Origin: Paradesertivirga superstes
GTDB lineage: Bacteria > Bacteroidota > Bacteroidia > Sphingobacteriales > Sphingobacteriaceae
NCBI RefSeq assembly: GCF_037622515.1
Contig: NZ_JBBJCN010000002.1
Coordinates: forward strand, 310,001-374,000
Length of the DNA: 64,000 bases
Direction: 5' to 3'
A program made the translations under genes and the position numbers. The notes beneath the pieces were generated by a model. That model made no database searches, had not been told where the DNA came from, and saw nothing but the letters and a program-made list of their open reading frames with translations. Numbering within the stretch: the stretch's first letter is position 1; each line of letters starts with the position of its first letter. Positions 25,606 to 35,130 of this stretch are shown here, piece after piece.

Positions 25606-26043
25606 TTATTTTTTGAGTGCTGTAATTCCTAAATTCAAATCACCATTAAACGCTTCGATGCTTGTATGCTGAAGCATGTCATGAATCTGATTTCGAATAT
25701 CCTTAAACTGATGATGTATCGGGCATGGATTTTCCTCAGAACAGTACTCCAAACCCAGGCCGCATCCTACAAATATCCCATCTCCGTCAATAGCTTCAAC
25801 AACATCAGAAAGAGGTCTTTTTAAGGATGGTGCATCCATATAGAATCCTCCATTGGGTCCTTTAGTCGATAAAACAATGCCTCTCCTGCTCAGATCCTGT
25901 AAAATTTTCGCCAGAAAATGTTCAGGTGAACTGATTCCAAGCGCAATCTCTTTTATGCCCACTTTGCCGCCTGAAGCAGTTCTGTGAGCTATAAAAAAAA
26001 CAGCCCTCATAGCATATTCACAAGTTTTTGAAAAAATACTCAT
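25606..26043 (-). CDS. Rrf2-family iron-sulfur transcription regulator (NsrR/IscR-like)
   Basis: 145 residues from ATG 26043; a reading seven codons longer would run into an inverted-repeat operator. Residues 1-65 form the winged-helix DNA-binding domain (YAMRAVFFIAH, VGIKEIALGISSPEHFLAKILQDL, GPNGGFYM). Three cysteines, Cys94, Cys101 and Cys107 (CGLGLEYCSEENPC), have the spacing of Rrf2 proteins that ligate an iron-sulfur cluster sensing NO or Fe-S status. It is the first gene of the haemoglobin-ferredoxin run and probably represses it and itself. NsrR-type sensing is inferred from the neighbours. Confidence 0.9.
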   Translation of the reverse strand: MSIFSKTCEYAMRAVFFIAHRTASGGKVGIKEIALGISSPEHFLAKILQDLSRRGIVLSTKGPNGGFYMDAPSLKRPLSDVVEAIDGDGIFVGCGLGLEYCSEENPCPIHHQFKDIRNQIHDMLQHTSIEAFNGDLNLGITALKK

Positions 26044-26049
26044 CGATAG

Positions 26050-26070
26050 TTCAAAGATAGGCACTTTGAA
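26050..26070. promoter_or_regulatory. Operator-like inverted repeat at the Rrf2 start
   Basis: TTCAAAG, 7 nt, CTTTGAA is a perfect 7-bp inverted repeat just 7 nt upstream of the Rrf2 ATG on the minus strand. This position suits autoregulation. Confidence 0.55.
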
Positions 26071-26078
26071 TTAAAATA

Positions 26079-26117
26079 AAAGACTGTTTTGTCTTTATAC
26101 AAAAAAGACTGTTTTTT
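26079..26117. promoter_or_regulatory. Tandem AAAGACTGTTTT sites upstream of Rrf2
   Basis: AAAGACTGTTTTGTCTTT at 26079-26096 has inverted ends (AAAGAC/GTCTTT). AAAGACTGTTTTTT recurs 25 bp away at 26104-26117. Two such sites, spaced by roughly two and a half helical turns, are good operator candidates for the Rrf2 regulator. Confidence 0.5.
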
Positions 26118-26152
26118 GTGATAGGCTTCCTAACAGATAAAAACCAACTCAT

Positions 26153-27685
26153 TTACCATATGCTTTTCTTTCTGGTTCTTCCGCCTAAGCCTAAAGCGCC
26201 CAGTAAGCTCCTGGTAATTATGTTTGCAGCTGTTCTACCGGCACTTCGGACAATGGGGTTATCAAAAAAACTCTCTTCTTTCTCTTCAGATTTTATTTTT
26301 TCTTCCTTCATTTCTGAAGTTCTGACAGCCGCTTCTTCGAGTTTCGCATTTAAAATCTCATATGCACTTTCAGAATCAATCAATTGATTATACTTACTAG
26401 CCAAACGGCTTTGATTCACGATCAAATCAATCTCAGAACTTGTCAACACATCCATCCTGCTCCTTGGAGGCGCCAGCATTACATGCGCAAGCGGTGTCGG
26501 AATGCCTTTTTCATTTAGCATCGTAACCAGGGCCTCTCCTATTCCAAGCTCAGTTATAAGTTGATCGGTTTGATAAAACTCAGTATCCGGATAATTTTCA
26601 GCAGTTTGTTTAATCACTTTTCTATCTACAGCTGTAAATGCCCGAAGTGCATGCTGTACCTTCATCCCCAGCTGGCCTAAAACCCTTGGAGGCACATCCA
26701 TTGGGTTTTGAGTGATAAAAAAAATGCCAATCCCTTTAGACCGGATCAATTTGATGACCGTTTCAATTTGTTGCAGCAGTGCGTCACTGGCCTCCTGAAA
26801 AATAAGATGTGCTTCGTCGATAAACATCACAAGCTTAGGCTTTTCTAAGTCTCCCTCTTCAGGATTAGTGGCATATAATTCTGCCAGGAGCTGAAGCATG
26901 AAAGTAGAAAATAGTTTAGGCCTGTCTTGTAAATCGGTTACCCTCAGTATATTGATCATGCCTTTACCTTCCTGATTAATACGCATTAAATCATCAACCT
27001 CAAAACTTTTTTCGCCAAAAAATGCATCTGCTCCCTGTTGTTCCAACTCTATTACTTTTCTTAAAATAGTTCCTGTTGAAGTTGTCGAGATGCGTCCATA
27101 AGACTTTTCCAGTTCATCCTTACCTTCGCCTGCAACAAATTGAAGTATTCTAATAAAATCTTTAAGATTTAATAATGGCAGCTTGTTATCATCACAGTAT
27201 TTGAAAATCATTGCCAGAACACCACCCTGAGTATCATTTAAGCCCAAAATCTTAGAGAGTAAAACCGGGCCAAACTCACTTACCGTTGCTCTCAGCCTGA
27301 CTCCCTTCTCATCGCTTAAACTGAGCAACTCAACCGGAAAACCCAGGGGTTCATATTTCAACCCCAATAACTGACATCGCTCTTCAATCTTAGAATTACT
27401 GCTTCCCGGCATGGCAATACCACTTAAATCCCCTTTAACATCAAGAAGTAAAACGGGTACACTCGCATCACTTAAGCCTTCGCTTAACAGCTGCAATGTT
27501 TTGGTTTTTCCTGTACCCGTCGCTCCGGCAATTAAACCGTGTCGGTTCATTGTTTTAAGAGGTAAAAACACATCGGCCCCGGCAATCACCCCGGTATTTA
27601 ACATAGCGGTGCCTATCTTCAAACTCTCTCCTTTAAAAGTATACCCTAACTTAATAGATTCCAGAAAAGCTTGTTCAGTATTCAT
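26153..27685 (-). CDS. HerA-like ATPase (DUF853 family)
   Basis: About 510 residues from ATG 27685. The P-loop GATGTGKT follows HGLIA near residue 60. Walker B is VMFIDEAHLIF near 295. The DUF853 hallmarks QTAENYPDTEFYQ and LGIGEALVTMLNEKGIPTPLAHVML are present, followed by a charged tail. Family members are cytoplasmic FtsK/HerA-type ATPases of unclear function. It lies 38 bp after the gene at 27724 on the same strand. Confidence 0.9.
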   Translation of the reverse strand: MNTEQAFLESIKLGYTFKGESLKIGTAMLNTGVIAGADVFLPLKTMNRHGLIAGATGTGKTKTLQLLSEGLSDASVPVLLLDVKGDLSGIAMPGSSNSKIEERCQLLGLKYEPLGFPVELLSLSDEKGVRLRATVSEFGPVLLSKILGLNDTQGGVLAMIFKYCDDNKLPLLNLKDFIRILQFVAGEGKDELEKSYGRISTTSTGTILRKVIELEQQGADAFFGEKSFEVDDLMRINQEGKGMINILRVTDLQDRPKLFSTFMLQLLAELYATNPEEGDLEKPKLVMFIDEAHLIFQEASDALLQQIETVIKLIRSKGIGIFFITQNPMDVPPRVLGQLGMKVQHALRAFTAVDRKVIKQTAENYPDTEFYQTDQLITELGIGEALVTMLNEKGIPTPLAHVMLAPPRSRMDVLTSSEIDLIVNQSRLASKYNQLIDSESAYEILNAKLEEAAVRTSEMKEEKIKSEEKEESFFDNPIVRSAGRTAANIITRSLLGALGLGGRTRKKSIW

Positions 27686-27723
27686 TTGATAATGGCTTAA
27701 GATTGAATTATACAATTAGCAAA

Positions 27724-28308
27724 TTACATATATTTTGTATTTGGATTACTATCCAAATCTACTTTATCCAAAACCATCAGAAAAGCATTATAAATGGGTC
27801 GAAGTTTTTCAGGATCTGTTATACCATCATCTATTCTAAGCTCTAAAAAAGCCGACTCAACTTCTGTATTGGAGGAATTGTGGTGTCCGATATGAAAATT
27901 AAAATCCGGTAGAGTTTGTATAGTCTCCCGAACTTCTGAGAGCGATAAAATATCTTTTATTCGCTCCTCATCATTTGATTTAACTACAATTTCTTTATCA
28001 AAATCCGGATAACCGATAAGGATATCTTCCATTCCAAATAATTTTCCGATGCTGTCAACAAAATCCTGCCGATGTAAATTAAATCGAAAATCATCAAAGC
28101 GTTTTAAATTGGAAGTAAACCGCGTAAGGGTGTACCCCCCTTCAAAACCACCGCCTAAATCAATATCAATATCAAAAGTGACCGAATGACCCAGGTGTTC
28201 AATAATAACACTATACTCTATCAGGTTAGGATCGACTTCCAGATCTTTCCCGATATTTTGCCATACCTCGTCAGGAGTATTTCCTGATATAACTTTTAAT
28301 TCTTCCAT
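27724..28308 (-). CDS. Conserved hypothetical protein upstream of the HerA-like ATPase
   Basis: 194 residues, MEELKVISGNTPDEVWQNIG, no signal peptide, with an acidic middle (DIDIDLGGGFEGGYTLTRF) and a C-terminal helix (NAFLMVLDKVDLD). No domain recognised. Its tight spacing to the DUF853 ATPase suggests co-transcription. Confidence 0.7.
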   Translation of the reverse strand: MEELKVISGNTPDEVWQNIGKDLEVDPNLIEYSVIIEHLGHSVTFDIDIDLGGGFEGGYTLTRFTSNLKRFDDFRFNLHRQDFVDSIGKLFGMEDILIGYPDFDKEIVVKSNDEERIKDILSLSEVRETIQTLPDFNFHIGHHNSSNTEVESAFLELRIDDGITDPEKLRPIYNAFLMVLDKVDLDSNPNTKYM

Positions 28309-28446
28309 AACGGTTATATTGTAAGATTAGAACCATTATTCATTCAATCTGTTTTCAATAGCACTAGAAGCTCTCCGAAGAAAAATGGACCGATGTCAAT
28401 TCAACCAGCCCCCTTTAAAAGCTCCAATTTTATGCATGTGATTCCC

Positions 28447-28477
28447 TTTCGGGGATTCTTAAAAAATAGTACCTTTG
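28447..28477 (+). promoter_or_regulatory. Promoter of the RF3 gene
   Basis: TTTC at 28447-28450, 19 bp, then TACCTTTG at 28470-28477 fits the Bacteroidota promoter consensus with one mismatch in the -33 box. It predicts a transcript start ~70 nt before the RF3 ATG. Confidence 0.55.
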
Positions 28478-28554
28478 CCGCTCAATGAAGAGTGCACAAA
28501 ATATTCAGCTTTTGTTTTTCTAGCAAAGCTTCATTCTTCCATCACAAGACATTT

Positions 28555-30144
28555 ATGAGTAATCCAGAAATAGAAAAAAGAAAAACCTTCGCCATTATTA
28601 GCCACCCGGATGCTGGTAAAACCACATTAACAGAAAAGTTTTTGCTTTTTGGAGGTGCCATAAATACTGCCGGGGCTGTAAAGCGAAATAAGGCCAATCA
28701 GAATACTACTTCAGATTTCATGGAAATTGAAAAGCAAAGGGGAATTTCCGTGGCTACTTCTGTTATGGGGTTTGAATATAAGGGCAAGCGAATAAATATT
28801 CTGGATACGCCTGGTCACAAAGATTTTGCTGAGGATACGTACAGAACTTTATCCGCAGTGGACAGTGTAATTCTGGTTGTCGACAGTGTGAAGGGAGTTG
28901 AAGAGCAAACCCAGAAATTGATGGAAGTATGCCGGATGCGTAATACGCCGGTAATTATTTTCATCAACAAAATGGACCGGGAAGGAAAGGATGCTTTCGA
29001 CCTTTTGGATGATCTCGAAAACACTCTAAAAATAAGTGTCTGCCCTCAATCCTGGCCTATCGGACAAGGATATACGTTTAAGGGGGTGTATAATATTTAT
29101 GCAAATCAGCTAAACCTATTTGAACCCGATAAAGCTAAAGTAACGGAACCGGTAATAAAGGTTAAGGACTTGAAAGATACTTTATTACAAAGATATCTTA
29201 AGGATAAAGAGCTAACAAAGCTATCGGAAGATTTAGAATTGATTGAAGGAATATACGGTCCTCTTGATACCGAAATGTATCTGGAAGGATTACTGGCACC
29301 CGTTTTCTTTGGAAGTGCTATCAACAACTTCGGAATCCGGGAGATTCTGGATACGTTCATCAATATTGCGCCAAGTCCTACTGTTCGGGAAGCTGAAGAG
29401 AGAATTGTTTCTGCCAATGAAAAAAACTTTAGCGGCTTTGTATTTAAGATACACGCCAACCTTGATCCGAATCACCGGGACAGAATAGCCTTTTTAAGAA
29501 TCTGCTCCGGGAAGTTTGAACGGAATAAGTTTTTCTACCATACCCGTTTAGAAAAAAAGTTAAAGTTTTCTAATCCTATGGACTTTATGGCCAATGAAAA
29601 AAGTTTGGTTGAAGAAGCCTGGCCCGGAGATGTAGTGGGTTTATATGACAGCGGTAACTTTAAAATCGGCGATACGCTGACGGAAGGTGAAAAATTACAG
29701 TTTAAAGGAATTCCAAGATTTTCTCCCGAAATTTTTAAAGAGGTAGAAAACCGCGACCCAATGAAAACCAAGCAATTGGAAAAGGGTATCCAGCAGTTAA
29801 CTGAAGAAGGTGTAGCGCAGCTTTTTGTTCAGCAGCCTGGCAACCGTAAGATAATCGGAACTGTAGGTGAACTTCAGTTTGAAGTAATCAGTTTCCGCTT
29901 AGAAAACGAGTATGGCGCTAAATGTGCTTTCCGCCCGCTTACATTTAAGAAATCAAGCTGGATAACCTGTTCAGACAAAAAAGGGTTACAGGATATTGTT
30001 TACCGCAGAGCATCCAACATTGCCTACGATAAAGATTCAAATCCTGTATTCCTTGCTGATAACGACTGGGCAATTAACCTTGCAAAACGCGATTTCCCGG
30101 ACGTAGAGTTTCATACTACTTCGGAATTTAAGAGCGCTGAGTAA
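28555..30144 (+). CDS. prfC: Peptide chain release factor 3
   Basis: 529 residues from ATG 28555 (MSNPEIEKRKTFAIISHPDA). A GTG 21 codons upstream adds a stretch foreign to the family. GTPase motifs: G1 SHPDAGKTTL, G2 region EKQRGISVATSV, G3 DTPGHKDF, G4 NKMDREG. The later blocks PRFSPEIFKEVENRDPMKTKQL and GELQFEV are RF3-specific and separate it from EF-G. It recycles RF1/RF2 from the ribosome after termination. Monocistronic, with its own promoter. Confidence 0.95.
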   Translation: MSNPEIEKRKTFAIISHPDAGKTTLTEKFLLFGGAINTAGAVKRNKANQNTTSDFMEIEKQRGISVATSVMGFEYKGKRINILDTPGHKDFAEDTYRTLSAVDSVILVVDSVKGVEEQTQKLMEVCRMRNTPVIIFINKMDREGKDAFDLLDDLENTLKISVCPQSWPIGQGYTFKGVYNIYANQLNLFEPDKAKVTEPVIKVKDLKDTLLQRYLKDKELTKLSEDLELIEGIYGPLDTEMYLEGLLAPVFFGSAINNFGIREILDTFINIAPSPTVREAEERIVSANEKNFSGFVFKIHANLDPNHRDRIAFLRICSGKFERNKFFYHTRLEKKLKFSNPMDFMANEKSLVEEAWPGDVVGLYDSGNFKIGDTLTEGEKLQFKGIPRFSPEIFKEVENRDPMKTKQLEKGIQQLTEEGVAQLFVQQPGNRKIIGTVGELQFEVISFRLENEYGAKCAFRPLTFKKSSWITCSDKKGLQDIVYRRASNIAYDKDSNPVFLADNDWAINLAKRDFPDVEFHTTSEFKSAE

Positions 30145-30265
30145 GCAGAGTTAGCATTGTTGATCGATTGATTTATAATCATTTAATATTCAGTGCTTTA
30201 AGCCAATGCTTTGAAACCTTCATGCCTTGTCACTAATCAACTGAATACTAATTTATTCAAGAACC

Positions 30266-30652
30266 CTATTTTTGCAATGGCTCGCCGATTACCTTTAAAT
30301 CTAACTCCTCCTGCTCTTTTTTAAGATTTTTATCTAAAATAAACGTGGCAAGGGGCACTAAAGACGCTGCCAAAAATAAAGCGGTTCTCTTTAAGTTCCA
30401 TCTTAAGCTCCATGCGGCGCGCAAAACTGCAAACACGTAGGCTATAAACAAAACTCCGTGTGCCCAGCCTGTATATTTCACGGGCAAAGGGTTTCCTAAA
30501 ATGTATTTAATAGGCATAGCGATCAGCAGAAGCACTAAAAAACTAATACCTTCTGCAATACCTATTATTCTTAAATCTCTGATAACTTTTGACTTATTTT
30601 CCAATTTTTTAAAATATCGTTTAATATATTTTTCATTTATATACGCTGGCAA
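30266..30652 (-). CDS. DUF3817 membrane protein
   Basis: 128 residues with three predicted transmembrane segments: IIGIAEGISFLVLLLIAMPI, GWAHGVLFIAYVFAVL and RTALFLAASLVPLATFIL. The GWAHGVLFI motif is typical of DUF3817. No ATG fits the N-terminus: the longest reading starts with TTG at 30652, and a second TTG at 30604 is equally plausible. Inner membrane, function unknown. Confidence 0.85.
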   Translation of the reverse strand: MPAYINEKYIKRYFKKLENKSKVIRDLRIIGIAEGISFLVLLLIAMPIKYILGNPLPVKYTGWAHGVLFIAYVFAVLRAAWSLRWNLKRTALFLAASLVPLATFILDKNLKKEQEELDLKVIGEPLQK

Positions 30653-30822
30653 CAGGCTAAATTATATCTTCTGCCTCGATATGACAAACGCCTTACATAT
30701 TGTATAGTAATGTGCCCACCATACATTACTGTATTTATTTCCGCTGTATCATTTCGCACAAAGGGAGAAATCTCACACAAATTGCTGAAGATATCTCCCT
30801 TATCGAATTTGACAAATGCCGT

Positions 30823-32295
30823 CTAATAAGCCCGGGCAAATAAAACCCTTTGCACTGAAGGTTTACCACTATAAATACAAACCCCTGCTTCCTGCTTGTT
30901 ATTTAATGGTATGCAACGTATAGTAGCTTTTGTCTCTTCTTTAATTTTTTGCTCAGTTTCTGGTGTACCATCCCAATGTGCGGCAACAAATCCTGCTTTC
31001 GTGTCTAAAATAGTTTTAAACTCTTCATAAGAATTTACTTCTGTAGTATTTTCTTCACGGAAGCTAAACGCCTTCTGGTAAATATTCTTTTGAATATCTT
31101 CAAGTAATTTTTCAATTCTTTCTGCTAAGCCTTCCCTGTTTACGGTTTCTTTTTCCTTAGTATCACGTCTTGCTACTTCAGCCGTTCCGTTCTCTAAATC
31201 CCGTCCACCTAAAGCTACCCTTACAGGTACCCCCTTTAGTTCATATTCGGCAAATTTGAAACCAGGTCGCTGAGTATCTCTGTTATCATATTTCACTGAG
31301 ATGTTTTTCGCTTTAAGCTCCTTGGATAAATTATCCGCTACTTCAGAAATCGCTTTAAATTCATCGTCACCTTTATAAATTGGCACTATTACAACCTGGA
31401 TGGGTGCAAGCATTGGAGGCAATACCAATCCGGCATCATCAGAGTGAGCCATAATTAAAGCACCCATTAATCGTGTAGAAACACCCCACGAAGTTGCCCA
31501 CACATAATCAAGTTTACCTTCCTTACTGGTAAATTTAACATCAAAGGCCTTAGCAAAATTTTGGCCGAGAAAGTGTGAAGTTCCTGCCTGCAAAGCTTTT
31601 CCATCCTGCATCAGGGCCTCAATACAATAAGTCTCCAGGGCTCCGGCGAAGCGTTCATTAGCTGTTTTAATACCTTTTATAACGGGAACTGCCATCCAGT
31701 TTTCAGCAAAATCAGCATACACATCAAGCATTTTTTCAGCCTCTTCAATCGCTTCCTGCTGAGTAGCGTGAGCAGTATGCCCTTCCTGCCATAAAAACTC
31801 GGCGGTACGAAGAAACAAACGGGTACGCATTTCCCAACGTACTACGTTAGCCCATTGATTAACCAAAATTGGCAAATCCCGATAGGATTGAATCCAGCCT
31901 TTGTATGTATTCCAGATAATGGTTTCGGATGTAGGACGAACAATCAGCTCTTCTTCAAGTTTCGCATCTTCATCAACTATAATATTTCCGTTACCATCAT
32001 TTTTTAATCGATAATGGGTAACAACAGCGCATTCTGTGGCAAAGCCTTCTACATGCGAGGCTTCTTTGGAAAAGAACGATTTTGGAATAAAAAGCGGAAA
32101 ATACGCATTGGAGTGGCCGGTATCTTTAAACATCTTATCCAAAGCAGCCTGCATTTTCTCCCAAATGGAATATCCATAAGGTTTTATAACCATACAGCCC
32201 CGTACGGCCGAATGTTCTGCCAGATCAGCCTTTGTAACAAGTTCATTATACCATTGAGAATAATCCTCTTTTCGGCTTGTAATACCCTTACTCAT
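30823..32295 (-). CDS. proS: Prolyl-tRNA synthetase, archaeal/eukaryal type
   Basis: 490 residues, matching the short ProRS type that lacks the ~180-residue editing insertion of E. coli ProS. N-terminal MSKGITSRKEDYSQWYNELV, class II motif 2 region (VRWEMRTRLFLRTAEFLWQEGHTAH), motif 3 AGTSHFLGQNF and a C-terminal zinc-domain-like tail ending FARAY. It charges tRNA-Pro in the cytoplasm. The type is common in Bacteroidota. Transcribed alone. Confidence 0.96.
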   Translation of the reverse strand: MSKGITSRKEDYSQWYNELVTKADLAEHSAVRGCMVIKPYGYSIWEKMQAALDKMFKDTGHSNAYFPLFIPKSFFSKEASHVEGFATECAVVTHYRLKNDGNGNIIVDEDAKLEEELIVRPTSETIIWNTYKGWIQSYRDLPILVNQWANVVRWEMRTRLFLRTAEFLWQEGHTAHATQQEAIEEAEKMLDVYADFAENWMAVPVIKGIKTANERFAGALETYCIEALMQDGKALQAGTSHFLGQNFAKAFDVKFTSKEGKLDYVWATSWGVSTRLMGALIMAHSDDAGLVLPPMLAPIQVVIVPIYKGDDEFKAISEVADNLSKELKAKNISVKYDNRDTQRPGFKFAEYELKGVPVRVALGGRDLENGTAEVARRDTKEKETVNREGLAERIEKLLEDIQKNIYQKAFSFREENTTEVNSYEEFKTILDTKAGFVAAHWDGTPETEQKIKEETKATIRCIPLNNKQEAGVCIYSGKPSVQRVLFARAY

Positions 32296-32459
32296 AGTGT
32301 TTTTTTAAAGATTTATTTGTAATTTAGTCACACAAATACTTATGCGGCAAAGTTATAAAAGTAGTCGGGGTATTTTATTTATTGATGCAACCAATTTCAT
32401 ATTGATTTCGTCATTAGTTATAAGCGCACACACACTTTATAAACTAACATCATAACGCA

Positions 32460-33428
32460 ATGAAAAAATTACTACTACCGGTTTTTGCAGTTTCAGCATT
32501 TTTGCTGAGTTCCTGCTCAACTACTCAGCTTGCGCGGCAAACTGATAGTAATGACGACGTTTATTATACTGAAGCTCAGGCCAAAGAAATTGCACCTGTA
32601 GTAGTAAAAACTCAAACTGATAAACAGGATAAAACTTATCGTACCGACGAACAGCTTTATGGAGATAACAGTTATTCGCAGGAAAGATATTATGACGACT
32701 ATACATATTCATCAAGGTTAAATCGTTTTTATTACAATTCTCCTTACAGACCATATTATGATTACCGTTATTCCTACGGCTATAACCCATGGTACACTTA
32801 TTCATATGATCCTTTTTTCTATGACCCATGGTTATTTAGGCCGGGAGTATCCTTATGGATAGGAACTTCAAGGTATAATAACTATTACAGCAATAATTAT
32901 TACGGATATTACGGTTCTGGTTATAATAATGGTTTTTGGGGACCATATTCTTACTACAATACCTATCCGGGATATGGTTATGGATCCGGAGGATATTACA
33001 GAGGCACTAACAGGAATTACGACAATCCTAATTACAGACCAAGACCCAACCGCGGCGGAAATGATACCTACCAACCCTCTACAGGCGGAACAGTTATAAC
33101 CGGTGGTGGACGGAGAGGTTCTGCACCAGTTGGAACAGACAGAATTAGCAGAGACAATAACAATAATAAACCTTCTGATACTCAAAGTAACACCCGGCCC
33201 AGGCCAACTGCTCCGGCCACTACACAAAGAGAAAGAGAAGCCAGTACTAACTCCGCTCCGACGAGAACTCCTCCCGCCCGTGCAGAGCGTCCGGCCCCGG
33301 CAGAACGGTATACACCACCCCCAACTACCAGGGAAAGCACCCCTCCACCAAGTAATAGCGGCGGCAGTAGCAGCGGCAGCGGCAGTAGCGGTTCAGGAAG
33401 TGGTCGTCCATCAAGAGGAGGAAACTAA
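32460..33428 (+). CDS. Tyr/Asn/Gly-rich surface lipoprotein
   Basis: 322 residues. Lipobox in FLLSSCSTTQ; the mature protein begins with a hydrophilic stretch. Residues ~80-190 are extremely rich in Tyr, Asn, Ser and Gly (RPYYDYRYSYGYNPWYTYSY). The C-terminal third is Pro/Arg/Ser-rich and ends in a Gly/Ser tract. Such proteins in this phylum are often called vitellogenin-like and are probably disordered outer-membrane lipoproteins. The stop TAA is followed directly by the ATG of the FadL-like porin gene, so the two are surely co-transcribed and translationally coupled. Confidence 0.8.
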   Translation: MKKLLLPVFAVSAFLLSSCSTTQLARQTDSNDDVYYTEAQAKEIAPVVVKTQTDKQDKTYRTDEQLYGDNSYSQERYYDDYTYSSRLNRFYYNSPYRPYYDYRYSYGYNPWYTYSYDPFFYDPWLFRPGVSLWIGTSRYNNYYSNNYYGYYGSGYNNGFWGPYSYYNTYPGYGYGSGGYYRGTNRNYDNPNYRPRPNRGGNDTYQPSTGGTVITGGGRRGSAPVGTDRISRDNNNNKPSDTQSNTRPRPTAPATTQREREASTNSAPTRTPPARAERPAPAERYTPPPTTRESTPPPSNSGGSSSGSGSSGSGSGRPSRGGN

Positions 33429-34928
33429 ATGAGATATACATATTTACTTTTGTTAATTGCAGCATTCGCAGTTAATCAGGACACTTACGCTCAGGGATAT
33501 TATGCTGACGCACTACGATTTTCTCAATATCAATTTGGTTCTACAGCCCGGCTAAAAGGGCTCGCCAGTGCACAAACTGCTGTTGGTGGTGATATAAGCT
33601 CTATTGGCGGAAATCCTGCCGGCCTTGGTTTATTTACCCGTTCAGAATTCTCTCTGACAACAGAAATAATGCAATACTCTTCAAAAGGTTCTTATTTCGG
33701 CGAAAGCATGAATGCGAGCCGGGGAAAAGTTAATCTGAATAATCTGGGGGCTGTTTTTTTTGTTCGTATGGGAAAACCCAGGGGACAGGATCTTAAAACA
33801 GGTGTAATAAGTTTAAACTTCGGAATTGGCTATAACAAAACCAATGATTTTGGAAACAAGCTCATGTTCACGGCACCCAATACCCAAAGCTCTGTAGCAA
33901 ATTTTTATGCAGATCTTGCTAACGGATATTCAGGCGCGCTTGTCGATGGCAGCCTGGAAGATGCGGCGGACAAAGCGAATCTAATCATTCCAAGCGGAGG
34001 CAATTATGTCTCAGCAACAAATGCTGACAGAGTACAGGATGAGGTAATCATTAGAAATGGCTCTCAATCAGAACTCAATCTTTCAGCAGGCATAAATATT
34101 AGTAATAAATTTTATATAGGCACCAGCATTGGCTTATTGGGACTAAAGTATTCTTCTGATAATACTTTTACGGAAAACGGCACACTCTCCTATACTGATG
34201 CTAACGGTAATTATTCGGAAAATTATAACAATAATTATTACCAGAGATTTGAAGCGAAAGGTTCGGGTTTCAACATGAAACTGGGAGTCATCTTCCGTCC
34301 GAATCAATATTTCAGAATAGGAGCTACAGCTCAGTCACCGAACTGGTATACTATTGATGATTCGTATAGTGAAAGTACTTCTACTAATTTAACTGATAAT
34401 CCCCGTTTCCAGGATCAGAGAGTTACCTCTGAAACTGCCGACTACGATTTAACATACGGGCTCAGAACTCCTGCAAAATTCAGCCTGGGAGCATCTCTGT
34501 TTCAAAATAAAATAGGTTTTTTAACCGGCGAAATTGAACTTGTCGACTACAGCTCTATTGAACTGGAAAGTAAAGACTACACACCAAATCAATTTAATGA
34601 CGATAATCGTTTTATTGTTAATAATTATAAAAACGCTACCAATTATAAAATTGGAGCTGAAGTCAAAGCAACTCCCACTTTATTTGTCAGAGCAGGATAT
34701 TCATTAACCGATTCACCTATTGAAAATTCCAATCAGGATTTGGACATCCAAACCTATTCAATTGGCGGAGGCTACAGGTTTGGAAATATCAATATCGACC
34801 TTGCTTATCAATCAAGTTCTGCTAACTCTCAAATCAGTCCCTATACGCTTAATACTGGCATATCTCCGGTCGCCAGTTTTAAAACCACACGCAGTGGAGT
34901 ATTTTTAACGGTAGGCACACGATTCTAA
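33429..34928 (+). CDS. FadL/OmpP1-like outer-membrane channel
   Basis: 499 residues with a signal peptide (MRYTYLLLLIAAFAVNQDTYAQ). It opens with the FadL-like hatch pattern YADALRFSQYQFGSTARLKG and GGDISSIGGNPAGLGLF, then has many alternating beta strands ending in a C-terminal aromatic residue (VGTRF), typical of outer-membrane barrels. FadL homologues import hydrophobic compounds; the substrate here is unknown. It directly follows the Tyr-rich lipoprotein gene with no spacer. Confidence 0.88.
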   Translation: MRYTYLLLLIAAFAVNQDTYAQGYYADALRFSQYQFGSTARLKGLASAQTAVGGDISSIGGNPAGLGLFTRSEFSLTTEIMQYSSKGSYFGESMNASRGKVNLNNLGAVFFVRMGKPRGQDLKTGVISLNFGIGYNKTNDFGNKLMFTAPNTQSSVANFYADLANGYSGALVDGSLEDAADKANLIIPSGGNYVSATNADRVQDEVIIRNGSQSELNLSAGINISNKFYIGTSIGLLGLKYSSDNTFTENGTLSYTDANGNYSENYNNNYYQRFEAKGSGFNMKLGVIFRPNQYFRIGATAQSPNWYTIDDSYSESTSTNLTDNPRFQDQRVTSETADYDLTYGLRTPAKFSLGASLFQNKIGFLTGEIELVDYSSIELESKDYTPNQFNDDNRFIVNNYKNATNYKIGAEVKATPTLFVRAGYSLTDSPIENSNQDLDIQTYSIGGGYRFGNINIDLAYQSSSANSQISPYTLNTGISPVASFKTTRSGVFLTVGTRF

Positions 34929-34937
34929 ATAAGCTTT

Positions 34938-34972
34938 AAATAAATGGAGAAAGTCGATTTCTCCATTTATTT
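34938..34972. terminator. Perfect 15-bp hairpin after the porin gene
   Basis: AAATAAATGGAGAAA and TTTCTCCATTTATTT form a perfect 15-bp stem around GTCGA, 9 bp after the porin stop codon. An A-run follows on the plus strand, so it works best as a terminator for leftward transcription or as an mRNA-stabilising 3' end. Confidence 0.65.
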
Positions 34973-35130
34973 AAAAAAAGCCGTTTTTATTTCTTTAATG
35001 ATCAAAGTGTTACTCTGTAACAATGTCTTCAACCATCGAATCCAAAACTAAATGGATTGAAGTCTGTTGTTCAGAAATTATTAAATACACACAATATGAT
35101 TATTTATCACACTTTTTATTCTAGGAGAAA

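Noticed and set aside
32868..33432. Alternative open frames inside the Tyr-rich lipoprotein gene
   Set aside because: They arise from the low-complexity composition of the lipoprotein gene and lack starts, ribosome sites and motifs.
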